Source of the DNA: Vibrio qingdaonensis
GTDB taxonomy: Bacteria; Pseudomonadota; Gammaproteobacteria; Enterobacterales; Vibrionaceae
DNA: 49,999 nucleotides
Direction: 5' to 3'
Assembly (NCBI RefSeq): GCF_026191675.1
Contig: NZ_JAKRRY010000038.1
Span: 1-49,999, forward strand
The position numbers and the translations under genes are program-made. The notes beneath the pieces are model-generated. The model was not told the DNA's origin, searched no databases, and saw nothing but the letters and a program-made list of their open reading frames with translations. Each line of letters opens with the position of its first letter. Position 1 is the first letter of the stretch. Shown piece by piece: positions 1-8,689 of the stretch.

Positions 1-55
1 GAACAAATATCTACTAAAGCATACAAATTAAGACTTTATTTAGATAACAATTTGC

Positions 56-146
56 GGAGGGATGGCTGAGTGGTCGAAAGCACCGGTCTTGAAAACCGGC
101 AAGGGTTAATAGCCCTTCTAGGGTTCAAATCCCTATCCCTCCGCCA
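56..146 (+). tRNA. tRNA-Ser (anticodon UGA)
   Basis: The acceptor stem GGAGGGA (56-62) pairs with TCCCTCC (136-142), followed by discriminator G143 and an encoded CCA (144-146). The anticodon arm CCGGTCTTGAAAACCGG carries anticodon TGA, which reads UCA codons and serves the UCN serine box. The length of 91 bases and the long variable arm (around AAGGGTTAATAGCCCTT) mark a class II tRNA, as expected for serine. The T arm GGGTTCAAATCCC is intact. A terminator follows within six bases, so this is probably the last or only gene of its transcript. Confidence 0.97.
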
Positions 147-151
147 CTATT

Positions 152-183
152 AAAAAAGCCCGCTGATTTTCAGCGGGCTTTTT
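152..183 (+). terminator. Intrinsic terminator after tRNA-Ser
   Basis: The stem AAGCCCGCTG / CAGCGGGCTT has a 5-base loop (ATTTT), with an A-tract before it and five T after it. It lies directly behind the tRNA-Ser gene. The flanking A and T runs would also allow it to work on the opposite strand. Confidence 0.9.
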
Positions 184-322
184 GCTATCTAAAATATACC
201 TCGCAAGCATTATCTATCTTCACTCGAGACCTCGTACAAAAAGACTTCTTCGATATCGGATCTACTGCCATTACAATAAGCACTTAATAGTAATCTTGTA
301 ATTGAGGCTAGGTGATAAATGT

Positions 323-1318
323 ATGGATGTTGACGTTGTATGGTTAAACCAAAAAATTTCTTCTCTTTTGGAGCCTGGCTACGCTATTGATTCAGTGCAA
401 CAAATCCATCAGCTATGGGGAGATTATGGTGGGTTGTTGCGAGTGGAGACCAAGAATACTCACCACTCTAACCACCTTATTGTTAAGCATATTCAACTAC
501 CAGAGCTCGCACCGCTTACGCACCCTAGAGGATGGAGTACGTTACTATCGCATCAGCGTAAACGACAGTCCTACCAAGTTGAGTTTCATTGGTATGCTCA
601 TTACGGTGAAAGAATGCCGATTGGCTGGATTCCTAAATGTTTAGGGAACTCAGAAGCCGAGAGTCATTATTTTTTGCTGTTACAAGATCTTCATCAGATT
701 GGACGAGGCCGTGTGGTTACCAAACCGACTCAGGTAGAGGTGTTTTCGGTATTACATTGGCTTGCAGAGTTTCATGCATTTTGGTTAGGGGAAAATCCTC
801 AGGGGTTGTGGGAGCAAGGTTCGTATTGGCATTTAGAGACTAGACCGGATGAACTTGCTGCAATGGCGGATAAACGCTATCAGCGGGCAGCGGCTACTTT
901 AGATAAACTGATGGAAGCGTGTCCTTATCAAACTTTTATTCACGGTGACGCTAAACTTGCCAACTTCTGTTTTGATGACTCTGGAGAACTGGTGTCTGCT
1001 GTAGATTTTCAGTATGTTGGTGCTAGCGTGGGTGTTAAAGACGTTGTTCTATTTTTAACAAGCGTTGTTGATTTTGAAGACGAAAATCTGTCACTTGTGC
1101 CTTACTTATCTTGTTATTTCCATGCTTTAAAAGCTGCCTTGAAACGTCATCAGCCAGAAATTGATGGTGCCGTGGTATGTGATGCTTGGAGTGAACTTTT
1201 TGACGTGGCTTGGGCTGATTTTCAGCGCTTTTTACTAGGTTGGTGTCCGACTCATTGGAAGGTGAATGATTTTACCATGAGATTGACAAATCGAGCGCTA
1301 GAGCGGCATGGCTTGTGA
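323..1318 (+). CDS. Phosphotransferase of the APH / ecdysteroid-kinase-like superfamily
   Basis: A 331-residue soluble protein with the catalytic signature of aminoglycoside/choline-kinase-type phosphotransferases: a Brenner-like loop with IHGDAKLANF at about residues 206-216, followed by AVDFQ (about 229), the counterpart of the metal-binding DFG/IDF motif. The physiological substrate cannot be read from sequence; members phosphorylate small alcohols or sugars, and resistance should not be assumed. I chose the ATG at 323, preceded by AGGTGA at 8-base spacing, rather than an in-frame TTG at 302. The gene stands alone between the tRNA terminator and a bidirectional terminator shared with the converging heme operon. 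No signal peptide or membrane segment is seen. Confidence 0.8.
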   Translation: MDVDVVWLNQKISSLLEPGYAIDSVQQIHQLWGDYGGLLRVETKNTHHSNHLIVKHIQLPELAPLTHPRGWSTLLSHQRKRQSYQVEFHWYAHYGERMPIGWIPKCLGNSEAESHYFLLLQDLHQIGRGRVVTKPTQVEVFSVLHWLAEFHAFWLGENPQGLWEQGSYWHLETRPDELAAMADKRYQRAAATLDKLMEACPYQTFIHGDAKLANFCFDDSGELVSAVDFQYVGASVGVKDVVLFLTSVVDFEDENLSLVPYLSCYFHALKAALKRHQPEIDGAVVCDAWSELFDVAWADFQRFLLGWCPTHWKVNDFTMRLTNRALERHGL

Positions 1319-1335
1319 TCTATGTTAGAGACGAA

Positions 1336-1365
1336 AATGCCTCCACTTTTAGGAGGCATTGTATT
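1336..1365. terminator. Bidirectional terminator between phosphotransferase gene and hemY
   Basis: Perfect stem AATGCCTCC (1336-1344) / GGAGGCATT (1352-1360) with a 7-base loop between convergent genes. On the minus strand it is followed by TTTTCG; on the plus strand the U tract is poor. It most likely ends the hemCDXY transcript. Confidence 0.7.
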
Positions 1366-1376
1366 GGTCATTAATT

Positions 1377-2555
1377 TTATCTTTCTATGAGCGTTAAGGC
1401 TTTGCGAGAAACTTCTCCAGCCGCTTTTGTCATGTTTTGTTTTTCTAGTGTGTCTGCTAGATACGCATAATCAGAGACATCTGGGCGTAGTGAAAGCGCT
1501 TGTTCTAAGTGGCGTTGAGAGTCAGCCCATTTTTCTTCACGGAAATAGAACTGAGCAAGCGCACTATGTGCGTTGGCACTATTTGGGTTCTTTTTCAGTG
1601 TATCCTCTAGCAACACAACAGCCGGGTATGAGTCCGGCAGGTTAAGTTCTGGTAAAAGGGTATAAAGCTCATCATGAGATTGTTTCTTTAATGCTTCTTT
1701 GATGACAGTAAACGCTTCGGTATCTGATTTTCTCGCAATGAGTTGCTTGGTAAAGCAGCCTACAAGATGGGCACTTTGCCGTGTCTTTCTTGGTAGCTTA
1801 TCCCAATGAGAAATCAACCCTTCACTCCCTTGTTGGGAGGCAATATCTTCCAAAAGGCCGCACTGAGAGCGTTCTTCTAGTGCACTGAACTCAGACTCGT
1901 CGATCATTTTTGCTTTTTTAAGTTTAGGCAATAAATCAAGCAGAGCTTGCCATTCTTCTAAGGCGCGGTACGTTGTTTTAAGTAGGCCTAGCACGATGGT
2001 ATTGTGCGGGTAATTCTGTTGTAAAGACTCCAATATTGGCAATGCGAGTTCATGTTCTTCTTCACGAACAGCCTGCTTTGCTTTGGTAAGGTCAACGGCA
2101 AGCTGAGAGTCTTGTTGCTTGGCTGCTAAGGCTAAATAGTAGTCTCGCTTAGCCTTGTCGCCTTGACCAAGTGCTGCCTCTGAAGCGACGAGGTAGCACA
2201 AAAGTGGCATATCATGATGATTTGCCCAGCGAGTCACTTTTTTCTCTGCTGCCTTCCAGTCCCCTTCAAGTAGTTTAATGATGCCTTCGTTAGTGTAACG
2301 GCGAGATCGGCGCATTTTTCTTACACTGAAGTAATTGAAGGTAGAAACACTGGTGTAGAAAATTTTCTTTACGATGTATTCCAGTAGAAAAAGAGCAGCT
2401 AGCGTTGCCATGACAAAAATGACCAGTGTGGTAACGCTCATCTCAATGGTCTGATTCGCTATAGATATTAAGACATAGCCCTGTTGACCGGAAAACTGCG
2501 TACCAGCAAATAGTCCCGCGCCTAAAACGGCGAAAAGAAATAGAATTCGAATCAT
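1377..2555 (-). CDS. hemY: HemY protein (heme-operon membrane protein with TPR repeats)
   Basis: A 392-residue inner-membrane protein of the proteobacterial HemY family, which is not the protoporphyrinogen oxidase called HemY in Bacillus. Two hydrophobic segments at about residues 4-24 and 39-61 are followed by a long helical region with tetratricopeptide-like repeats (for example near residues 320-385, with NPNSANAHSALAQFYFREEK). Its function is not settled; location in the heme operon and work on the family suggest a scaffold or regulatory role in late heme synthesis. The start overlaps the hemX stop as TAATG, with GGAGGAG just upstream inside hemX, so translation is probably coupled. It is the last gene of the operon and is followed by a terminator. 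Confidence 0.92.
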   Translation of the reverse strand: MIRILFLFAVLGAGLFAGTQFSGQQGYVLISIANQTIEMSVTTLVIFVMATLAALFLLEYIVKKIFYTSVSTFNYFSVRKMRRSRRYTNEGIIKLLEGDWKAAEKKVTRWANHHDMPLLCYLVASEAALGQGDKAKRDYYLALAAKQQDSQLAVDLTKAKQAVREEEHELALPILESLQQNYPHNTIVLGLLKTTYRALEEWQALLDLLPKLKKAKMIDESEFSALEERSQCGLLEDIASQQGSEGLISHWDKLPRKTRQSAHLVGCFTKQLIARKSDTEAFTVIKEALKKQSHDELYTLLPELNLPDSYPAVVLLEDTLKKNPNSANAHSALAQFYFREEKWADSQRHLEQALSLRPDVSDYAYLADTLEKQNMTKAAGEVSRKALTLIER

Positions 2556-3742
2556 TATTTCTCCTCCGTGATGATTGTGGTGACCTCACGACGTAGGCGA
2601 TCTGTGATGACGTCAGAAAGTTGAGCTTGGGTTTCTAGCTTAACTGGGTAGTCGACTTGAATGTTTTGGGTGCTTAGCTTGCTAAGGGTGGCATCAAATT
2701 CTTTTACGGCATTATTATCTTGGTCAAAGAAAGATGTCGACCACTGTTCAGCCGCTTGTAATGATACTTTATAGATTTCACCTTGCTCTTGATAAATGGC
2801 GCGAATCGCCGTTTCAATTTTAGATTTAATATTCTCTCTCAGATAAAAGTGCTGAGATGGAGAGAGCAAAGGAATGACGTTGCCGTCACGAGAACGGAAG
2901 GTGATGAAGTTCTCAGAAAAGTCTTTTAGTGAGGTCATCAAGTTATCTTGCCAGTCGTAAATATCGCCCGAAACTTGCTGTTTCTGTACCTCTGGAGCTT
3001 CAGGCAGTATTGCATTGGCAAGAGGAAGGCTATCAACCTGTTGCTGTAAGGAAGTCAGTCGGAGTACTAGCCCATCACGATCGATGAGAGGGACCATCCT
3101 AAGTTTGGTAATATCGTTGGCCATAGATTGTCTTAAGGCGACTAGACTTGGGTCATTAAGCGCAGCAATACGTTGATCGGCAGACTCCATAAGACGAGTT
3201 GCGCTCACCACATCGTGTTCTAAAAACAGTTTACGTCCAGCGAGCTTAACCAAATAGTCAGCTTCAGCGAGTAGCCAATCATTAGGACGGCGTCCTTTTA
3301 CGTCCGCAACGGCTAACTGCAGGCTTTGAATACTTTTCTGTTGCTGAGCTAAGATGACTTCGGCTTTATGGGCGACTGTTTTGGCTTGTTCTAGTGTTTG
3401 TGTTTTGATTTGTTCCATATCGCTAGAAACGTTGGTTTGAGTTGCCTTAAGTTGTGATTCTAGTTCGGCGATGCGGGTTTCATAGTTACTTGTTTGTTGT
3501 TGTATTTGATAACTGAGCCCACCACCAAAAATGACAGCAAGTACGATAGCGACAGTACCCAGTTTGACCCCGCGCTTACCTTGTTTTTCTTCAAACTCAG
3601 GCTCTTTCGATGACGGTGGTGTCTGAGGTGTTGTTATGGCGGGTTCGACTTGAGATTCTTTAGTTGAATTCTCAGGGGCTAGTGCCTTGACGTCTTGTTG
3701 ATCGTTTGACGGAGATTGCTCGTCTTTATTCTTGTTCGTCAT
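2555..3742 (-). CDS. hemX: HemX, heme-operon membrane protein (annotated as uroporphyrinogen-III C-methyltransferase-like)
   Basis: 395 residues. A low-complexity acidic/Pro/Gln cytoplasmic N-terminus (1-55) is followed by one transmembrane helix at about 61-78, then a Gln-rich coiled coil (about 82-145) and a periplasmic helical domain typical of the HemX family. No SAM-binding motif of true uroporphyrinogen methyltransferases is visible, so the historical enzyme name is probably wrong; a role in arranging the heme pathway at the membrane is inferred. It overlaps hemD by 17 bases and hemY by one base. The ATG has AGGAC about 7 bases upstream. Confidence 0.92.
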   Translation of the reverse strand: MTNKNKDEQSPSNDQQDVKALAPENSTKESQVEPAITTPQTPPSSKEPEFEEKQGKRGVKLGTVAIVLAVIFGGGLSYQIQQQTSNYETRIAELESQLKATQTNVSSDMEQIKTQTLEQAKTVAHKAEVILAQQQKSIQSLQLAVADVKGRRPNDWLLAEADYLVKLAGRKLFLEHDVVSATRLMESADQRIAALNDPSLVALRQSMANDITKLRMVPLIDRDGLVLRLTSLQQQVDSLPLANAILPEAPEVQKQQVSGDIYDWQDNLMTSLKDFSENFITFRSRDGNVIPLLSPSQHFYLRENIKSKIETAIRAIYQEQGEIYKVSLQAAEQWSTSFFDQDNNAVKEFDATLSKLSTQNIQVDYPVKLETQAQLSDVITDRLRREVTTIITEEK

Positions 3743-4484
3743 GCTTAAGTCCTGTATCTAAGCGCTGGAGAGCAGCAAGTATTGTTGAGTGTGATGCACC
3801 TTTTGTCGTTATTACGTTGCGAAATTCGTGCATCGTTGCAAACTTGGCGATTCGTTCACTCGGAACCAATAGCGTTAATTGGGTCAGCCAAGCGTAGGCT
3901 GGCTCTGGTGTTTGCGCGATCAAATAATCGAGTTGTTCACCACTTGTTACGATGATAGTTTCAAGTGATAGTGATTGCCATTTATCCAAGTTATTAGAAG
4001 AGATAGGGATAAATTGGCGTTGATAGACTTCAAGGTAGAGTACCTTAGCGCCTCTTTGAGTCAGTTGTTGATGAATCAACTCACGTCCGCCATTACCTCG
4101 AAGAATGACGATGGTTTTTCCCGAAACATCCTTTAATTCAGGTAGATTCAGCAGGTGCTCGCTATCACTTGTTGTCGGGTAGTGTACGTTTTGTTTACAA
4201 GTATTGCTTAATTCATGTGCGGTTTTTTGACCAACCCCAAGATAAATTCGGTTTGCAGGCCATGTCGAGCCAGATTCCAATAGGATGTGATGGGCATTGA
4301 TGACAGCATGTTGGCTGACGGCAATAATGATGTCTGCATCTTGGATCTGACGGCTAACGTTGCCATTAGGTTTACAAGGTATGATGTCAATAAGAGGATG
4401 ATGGAGGGCGAAGCCCCCCATATTTTCAATGAGTTGGCATAGTTCAAGCCCTTGCGCGCCAGGGCGTGTTACTAGCACTTTCAC
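3726..4484 (-). CDS. hemD: Uroporphyrinogen-III synthase
   Basis: 252 residues, the normal length for HemD. The protein opens with VLVTRPGAQ, the conserved start of the family, and contains the later ILRGNGGRE and IIVTSGEQL segments of the two-lobed fold. It inverts ring D and closes hydroxymethylbilane to uroporphyrinogen III, the branch point to heme, siroheme and cobalamin. HemD is poorly conserved overall, so the assignment rests partly on position directly behind hemC. The start is GTG, six bases after the hemC stop, with little ribosome binding site of its own, which suggests translational coupling to hemC. Confidence 0.93.
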   Translation of the reverse strand: MKVLVTRPGAQGLELCQLIENMGGFALHHPLIDIIPCKPNGNVSRQIQDADIIIAVSQHAVINAHHILLESGSTWPANRIYLGVGQKTAHELSNTCKQNVHYPTTSDSEHLLNLPELKDVSGKTIVILRGNGGRELIHQQLTQRGAKVLYLEVYQRQFIPISSNNLDKWQSLSLETIIVTSGEQLDYLIAQTPEPAYAWLTQLTLLVPSERIAKFATMHEFRNVITTKGASHSTILAALQRLDTGLKHDEQE

Positions 4485-4490
4485 CAGTGA

Positions 4491-5429
4491 TTACTCGTGG
4501 TCTTGGTAGAGTTTTTCTAAAATGTCTTTGGCTCCTTGGGCTAGTAGCTGGTTAGCTAGTTGGATACCAAGTGCTTCTGCATCTGAGCGTTTACCGTGAA
4601 TCTCCCCACGCACAATTAAAGAACCGTCAGGTTCACCCACTAAGGCTCGTAGCCAGATGTTATCACCATCCAGTAGTGAGTAGCTGCCGATAGGAACTTG
4701 GCACCCACCTTCTAGTGTCAGATTCATTGCTCGCTCACACAGGACGCGATCGGCGGTATCTTTGTGGTTAAGAGGTTGCAGGAGATCGATTAACCTTTGA
4801 TCATCAAGGCGACATTCAATACCAACGGCTCCTTGACCCACGGCCGGTAATGATGCCTCTGGCTCAATGAAACTACGAATTCTGGATTCTAGTTTTAGGC
4901 GCTTTAATCCTGCTGCTGCAAGGATAATCGCGTCATAGTCACCGTTGTCTAGCTTTCCTAGGCGAGTCCCTACATTGCCGCGTAGTTCTTTGATTTCGAT
5001 ATCAGGACGACGTTCTTTAATTTGGCACTGGCGGCGGAGGCTACAAGTACCGACAACCGCACCTTTTGGCAGTGCATCGAGATCTTGATGCGTATTGGAT
5101 ACAAATGCGTCGCGAGGGTCTTCTCGTTCACAAATAGTGACTAAACCAAGCCCTTCAGGAAAGTCGACAGGGACGTCTTTCATAGAATGGACCGCGAGAT
5201 CTGCACGGCCCTCAAGCATGGCCACTTCAAGTTCTTTTACGAATAAGCCTTTACCGCCGACTTTCGCCAGTGGGGTATCAAGAATAATATCGCCTTTAGT
5301 GACCATAGTGACTAGCTCCACCTCAAGACCTGGGTGAGCGGCGATGAGAGCATCTTTTACATAGTGAGCTTGCCATAAGGCTAGAGGGCTTTTTCGGGTA
5401 GCAATTCGAATAGGTGTCGCTTGAGTCAT
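4491..5429 (-). CDS. hemC: Hydroxymethylbilane synthase (porphobilinogen deaminase)
   Basis: 312 residues. The enzyme polymerises four porphobilinogen units to hydroxymethylbilane on a dipyrromethane cofactor. The cofactor-attaching cysteine is in GGCQVPIG (Cys243), the catalytic Asp85 is in HSMKDVP, and the TRKSPLALWQA N-terminal motif (residues 11-21) and the Arg-rich SLRRQCQ segment are all present. It is the first gene of the minus-strand hemC-hemD-hemX-hemY operon and is divergent from cyaA across 343 bases, the arrangement known in enterobacteria. Two CRP-like sites lie roughly 100-140 bases upstream of the start codon. Confidence 0.98.
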   Translation of the reverse strand: MTQATPIRIATRKSPLALWQAHYVKDALIAAHPGLEVELVTMVTKGDIILDTPLAKVGGKGLFVKELEVAMLEGRADLAVHSMKDVPVDFPEGLGLVTICEREDPRDAFVSNTHQDLDALPKGAVVGTCSLRRQCQIKERRPDIEIKELRGNVGTRLGKLDNGDYDAIILAAAGLKRLKLESRIRSFIEPEASLPAVGQGAVGIECRLDDQRLIDLLQPLNHKDTADRVLCERAMNLTLEGGCQVPIGSYSLLDGDNIWLRALVGEPDGSLIVRGEIHGKRSDAEALGIQLANQLLAQGAKDILEKLYQDHE

Positions 5430-5525
5430 GTCGTTCTCGTTTGCATTTCATCTTGGTAATGGGATTAATCCTATCACTGTCTCTATTAAATGATTAGTGA
5501 TTTCCCCGCTCGCAAATTAGGGTCT

Positions 5526-5571
5526 TGTGTCTAATATCACAAAGATTACTAATAGTGTGAGATTAATCGCA
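5526..5571. promoter_or_regulatory. Two tandem CRP-like sites in the hemC-cyaA gap
   Basis: TGTGT-N6-TCACA at 5526-5541 and TGTGA-N6-TCGCA at 5556-5571 each match nine of ten bases of the CRP half-sites TGTGA-N6-TCACA. Their centres are exactly 30 bases apart, about three helical turns, so two dimers could bind the same face. They lie 97-142 bases upstream of the hemC start codon, plausible for an activator of hemC, and about 200 bases upstream of cyaA. No protein-binding data; the call is by eye. Confidence 0.6.
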
Positions 5572-5691
5572 TTTGATGCGGCGACTACTGTTAGAATTGT
5601 AGGTGGTCGGCCCAGTCTCAGCACTCGTTGTAATCTGGGCTTAATGCTGGTGCTATCTAGCGGAGTATTGCTTTACCAGTCATGAGAAAAG

Positions 5692-5707
5692 TGTTACATT
5701 GATCACG
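5692..5707 (+). promoter_or_regulatory. CRP-like site near the cyaA promoter
   Basis: TGTTA-N6-TCACG, inside GTGTTACATTGATCACGTTT, closely resembles the CRP site I recall overlapping the enterobacterial cyaA P2 promoter, where cAMP-CRP represses adenylate cyclase. It lies 66-81 bases upstream of the UUG start. Eight of ten half-site bases match the CRP consensus. The similarity to the E. coli site is from memory. Confidence 0.6.
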
Positions 5708-5772
5708 TTTTGAGGCGGTAATTGTTTAAGATCCACGCGAATTAGCAGTTGGGTCCAACCTAGGAATAACCT

Positions 5773-8304
5773 TTGCAGGCTTACACTGATACTCTTATCC
5801 AAAGGCTAGATAACCTTAATCAGCAGCGTATTGAGCGCGCGCTGGCGCTTATGGATCTGCAAGGGCAGCGTGTATTCCAGCTCATCCCGGCTTTATTCCA
5901 TTTTAACCATCCAATTATTCCTGGCTATTTCGAAGGCTCTACTCCTAGTGGACTTTATGGCTTTGAATCTAATTCTCTTCAGCAGCAATTTATTGACGAT
6001 ATTCAGCTAGCGCTGGGTCAGCCTCTTCCCCCACCAAAGCAGACGGACATCCTTGGTCTTTATACCATGGGTAGTACATCATCTATTGGTCAAAGTACAT
6101 CAAGCGATCTTGATATTTGGGTGTGTATTTCCCCTGACATGTCGACGGATGCACGAGAAAAACTCAGTAATAAGTGCTTATTGATCACGGATTGGGCGCA
6201 AGGTCTAGGCGTTGAAGCGAACTTCTTTTTGATGGATGAAGAGCGTTTTCGTAGTAATGTTTCAGAAGAGATGACCGGAGATAATTGTGGTTCGTCTCAG
6301 CACCTTCTTTTATTAGATGAATTTTACCGTTCTGCTGTTCGACTGGGCGGACAACGTTTGTTGTGGCAAATCGTCCCACCAGAAATGGAAGAGTGCTACG
6401 ATGAGTATGTCACACAGCTTTGTGACGGCGGCTACATCAACTGCGATGAGTGGATTGATTTTGGTAGATTGAATCGAATTCCTGCGGAAGAGTACTTTGG
6501 TTCCAGCTTATGGCAGCTTTATAAGAGTATCGACTCTCCATATAAATCCGTTTTAAAAGCGATTCTTCTTGAAGCATATTCATGGGAATACCCGCATACT
6601 CAGTTATTGAGTATTGATACTAAACGTCGATTTTTTGCCCATGAGCCTGACCTTTATGGGATGGATGCGTATTATTTAATGCTGGAAAAAGTCACGCGTT
6701 ATTTAGTTCGAATTGGTGACCATACTCGCCTTGATCTCGTTCGCCGTTGTTTCTATTTGAAAACCCATGAAAAGCTTTCTAGGGAGCCGGGTGTGGGCTC
6801 TGTTCCTTGGCGTCGTGAAGCGTTGGGCTTAATGACGGCTGAATGGCAATGGCCGCAATCGGTATTAGAAGAGCTTGATAACCGACGTAATTGGAAAGTA
6901 GAGCAAGTCATGGTCGTGCATAACGCTTTGCTTGATGCGTTGATGCTGAGCTACCGAAACTTAATCCAGTTTGCTCGTCGCAACGATATTACTTCAGCGA
7001 TTAGCCCCCAAGATATCAGTATTTTGGCGCGTAAGCTGTATGCCGCGTTTGAAGTGCTTCCTGGTAAAGTTACTTTATTGAATCCTCAGATCTCGCCAGA
7101 TTTGCACGAGCCAGATCTCAGCTTCATTGAAGTGAAAGAAGGAAAGAATTATCAATCGGGATGGTATTTATATAAACAGCCTTTAATTGCTCATCGCTTA
7201 TTAGGGCAACCTGCACTGCAGCACAATGAATATTTGAGTAAATTGGTATCGTGGGCCTTCTTTAATGGCCTTATTACGGAATCAACACACCTGAATTCAG
7301 TGGTTCGTGATGCGCACATCGATATTGATAAGTTTTATCAAATGGTGAGTGATCTGCGAAACACCTTCTCGCTTCGTAAACGTCGTCCAAGTATGCAAGC
7401 TTTGGCGAGCCCATGTGAAGTGAGTCAGCTAGCGATGTTCATCAATTTTGAAAGCGATCCAACAAGTACGTTATCGGGGAAATCATCGAAAGTTGACTTA
7501 AAAAGTGTCGATATTTTTAGTTTTGGTGAAGAGGGACAAAGCCTCGTGGGATCGGTCGATCTCGTGTACCGAAATTCATGGCATGAAGTTCGAACGCTAC
7601 ACTTTAAGGGCGATACAGCGATGTTGGATGCGCTAAAAACGATTTTGGGAAAAATGCACCAAGATGCGCTACCTCCAGAGTCTGTGGATGTCTTTTGTTA
7701 TAGTAAGAACTTACGTGGTGTATTGCGAAATACTATTTATCAGCTGTTAGCTGAGTGTATTGAAATGCGCTTAAAGCCCGTTGACCAAGAGAAGCGTCGT
7801 CGCTTTAAAGCCATTAAATTGGCAAACCAAATGTATGGGTTGTTTTTTGAACGTCGCGGTGTCTCGGTTCAAAAACTTGAAAACTCTGTCGACTTTTACC
7901 GTAGTATTTCAACGAACAAGCTACAAGGCTCACCGTTGTTAATGCTCGACCGAGAAGATGAATTCCAATTGCCGCAAGCAGTAGATGGCTTTGCGAGTGA
8001 AGGGTTGATTCAGTTCTTTTTTGAAAATACTGATAATGGTTTCAATATCTTTGTTTTGGATGAAGCGAATCAGGTTGAGGTTTATCATCAAATGCGTGGT
8101 AGCAAAGATGAGATGATCGCCAGTGTGAATAGTTTTTATACCTCTAACGTCAATCAAAACGACGGAATGGCGAATAAGTTAATTAACTTCAACTTGCCGC
8201 AGTATTACCAGATTATTCATCCAGAAGAAGGGGAAGCATATGTCATCCCTTATCGAAATGACGCTTCACCCAACTCAAGAACATCGAAGGCTGTAAACCT
8301 TTAA
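5773..8304 (+). CDS. cyaA: Class I adenylate cyclase
   Basis: 843 residues, close to the E. coli enzyme (about 848). It makes cAMP from ATP in the cytoplasm. The N-terminal catalytic half carries the nucleotidyltransferase motif GSTSSIGQSTSSDLDIWV at about residues 98-115, with the paired metal-binding aspartates in DLD; the C-terminal half is the regulatory region linked to the glucose phosphotransferase system. The start is TTG, with AGGA seven bases upstream; E. coli cyaA is also known to start with UUG, which limits expression, and the deduced N-terminus QAYTDTLIQRLDNLNQQR aligns with that family. A CRP-like site upstream suggests feedback repression. It converges on cyaY, the two stop codons overlapping. 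Confidence 0.97.
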   Translation: MQAYTDTLIQRLDNLNQQRIERALALMDLQGQRVFQLIPALFHFNHPIIPGYFEGSTPSGLYGFESNSLQQQFIDDIQLALGQPLPPPKQTDILGLYTMGSTSSIGQSTSSDLDIWVCISPDMSTDAREKLSNKCLLITDWAQGLGVEANFFLMDEERFRSNVSEEMTGDNCGSSQHLLLLDEFYRSAVRLGGQRLLWQIVPPEMEECYDEYVTQLCDGGYINCDEWIDFGRLNRIPAEEYFGSSLWQLYKSIDSPYKSVLKAILLEAYSWEYPHTQLLSIDTKRRFFAHEPDLYGMDAYYLMLEKVTRYLVRIGDHTRLDLVRRCFYLKTHEKLSREPGVGSVPWRREALGLMTAEWQWPQSVLEELDNRRNWKVEQVMVVHNALLDALMLSYRNLIQFARRNDITSAISPQDISILARKLYAAFEVLPGKVTLLNPQISPDLHEPDLSFIEVKEGKNYQSGWYLYKQPLIAHRLLGQPALQHNEYLSKLVSWAFFNGLITESTHLNSVVRDAHIDIDKFYQMVSDLRNTFSLRKRRPSMQALASPCEVSQLAMFINFESDPTSTLSGKSSKVDLKSVDIFSFGEEGQSLVGSVDLVYRNSWHEVRTLHFKGDTAMLDALKTILGKMHQDALPPESVDVFCYSKNLRGVLRNTIYQLLAECIEMRLKPVDQEKRRRFKAIKLANQMYGLFFERRGVSVQKLENSVDFYRSISTNKLQGSPLLMLDREDEFQLPQAVDGFASEGLIQFFFENTDNGFNIFVLDEANQVEVYHQMRGSKDEMIASVNSFYTSNVNQNDGMANKLINFNLPQYYQIIHPEEGEAYVIPYRNDASPNSRTSKAVNL

Positions 8305-8615
8305 ACCCATTCGATCTCTTCATCTGCATGCTTTTCGCATTCAGATTTAACCATTTTCATGAGTTCTTCACCTGAGCGAGAGCAGATCCAGTTGCTCTCC
8401 ACCCATTTAAAGTGAAAGCCACCCGATTTAGACGCAAGCCAGATTTCATGCATTGGCTCTTGGCGATTGATGATGATCTGGCTGCGGTTTTCAAATTCCA
8501 ACGTCATTACGTTGCCTGAGACCTCATAATCAATGTCTGCACCAGAATCATCGATAGCTTCTTCAATGATTTGCATTTGAGCATCGACGAGTTGATGAAA
8601 TTCCGTGTCGTTCAT
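8301..8615 (-). CDS. cyaY: Iron-sulfur cluster assembly protein CyaY (bacterial frataxin)
   Basis: 104 residues, the usual CyaY length. The acidic first helix (MNDTEFHQLVDAQMQIIEEAI-like, residues 1-20, with DDSGADID after it) supplies the iron-binding ridge, followed by the strand pattern and conserved tryptophans (EIWLASKSGGFHFKW) of the frataxin fold. CyaY binds iron and modulates cysteine desulfurase IscS during Fe-S cluster assembly. The gene is opposite to and convergent with cyaA and overlaps its end by four bases. AGGAT lies about eight bases upstream of the ATG. Confidence 0.96.
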   Translation of the reverse strand: MNDTEFHQLVDAQMQIIEEAIDDSGADIDYEVSGNVMTLEFENRSQIIINRQEPMHEIWLASKSGGFHFKWVESNWICSRSGEELMKMVKSECEKHADEEIEWV

Positions 8616-8689
8616 TTTGTTATCCTATTGCTTTTCTATTTCGTGGTGCGATTATAGGGGGCATTGAATTAATAATCACGATATGCAAA

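Noticed and set aside
302..322. TTG start for the phosphotransferase gene
   Set aside because: The downstream ATG at 323 has a well-spaced AGGTGA; the extra seven residues add nothing family-like.
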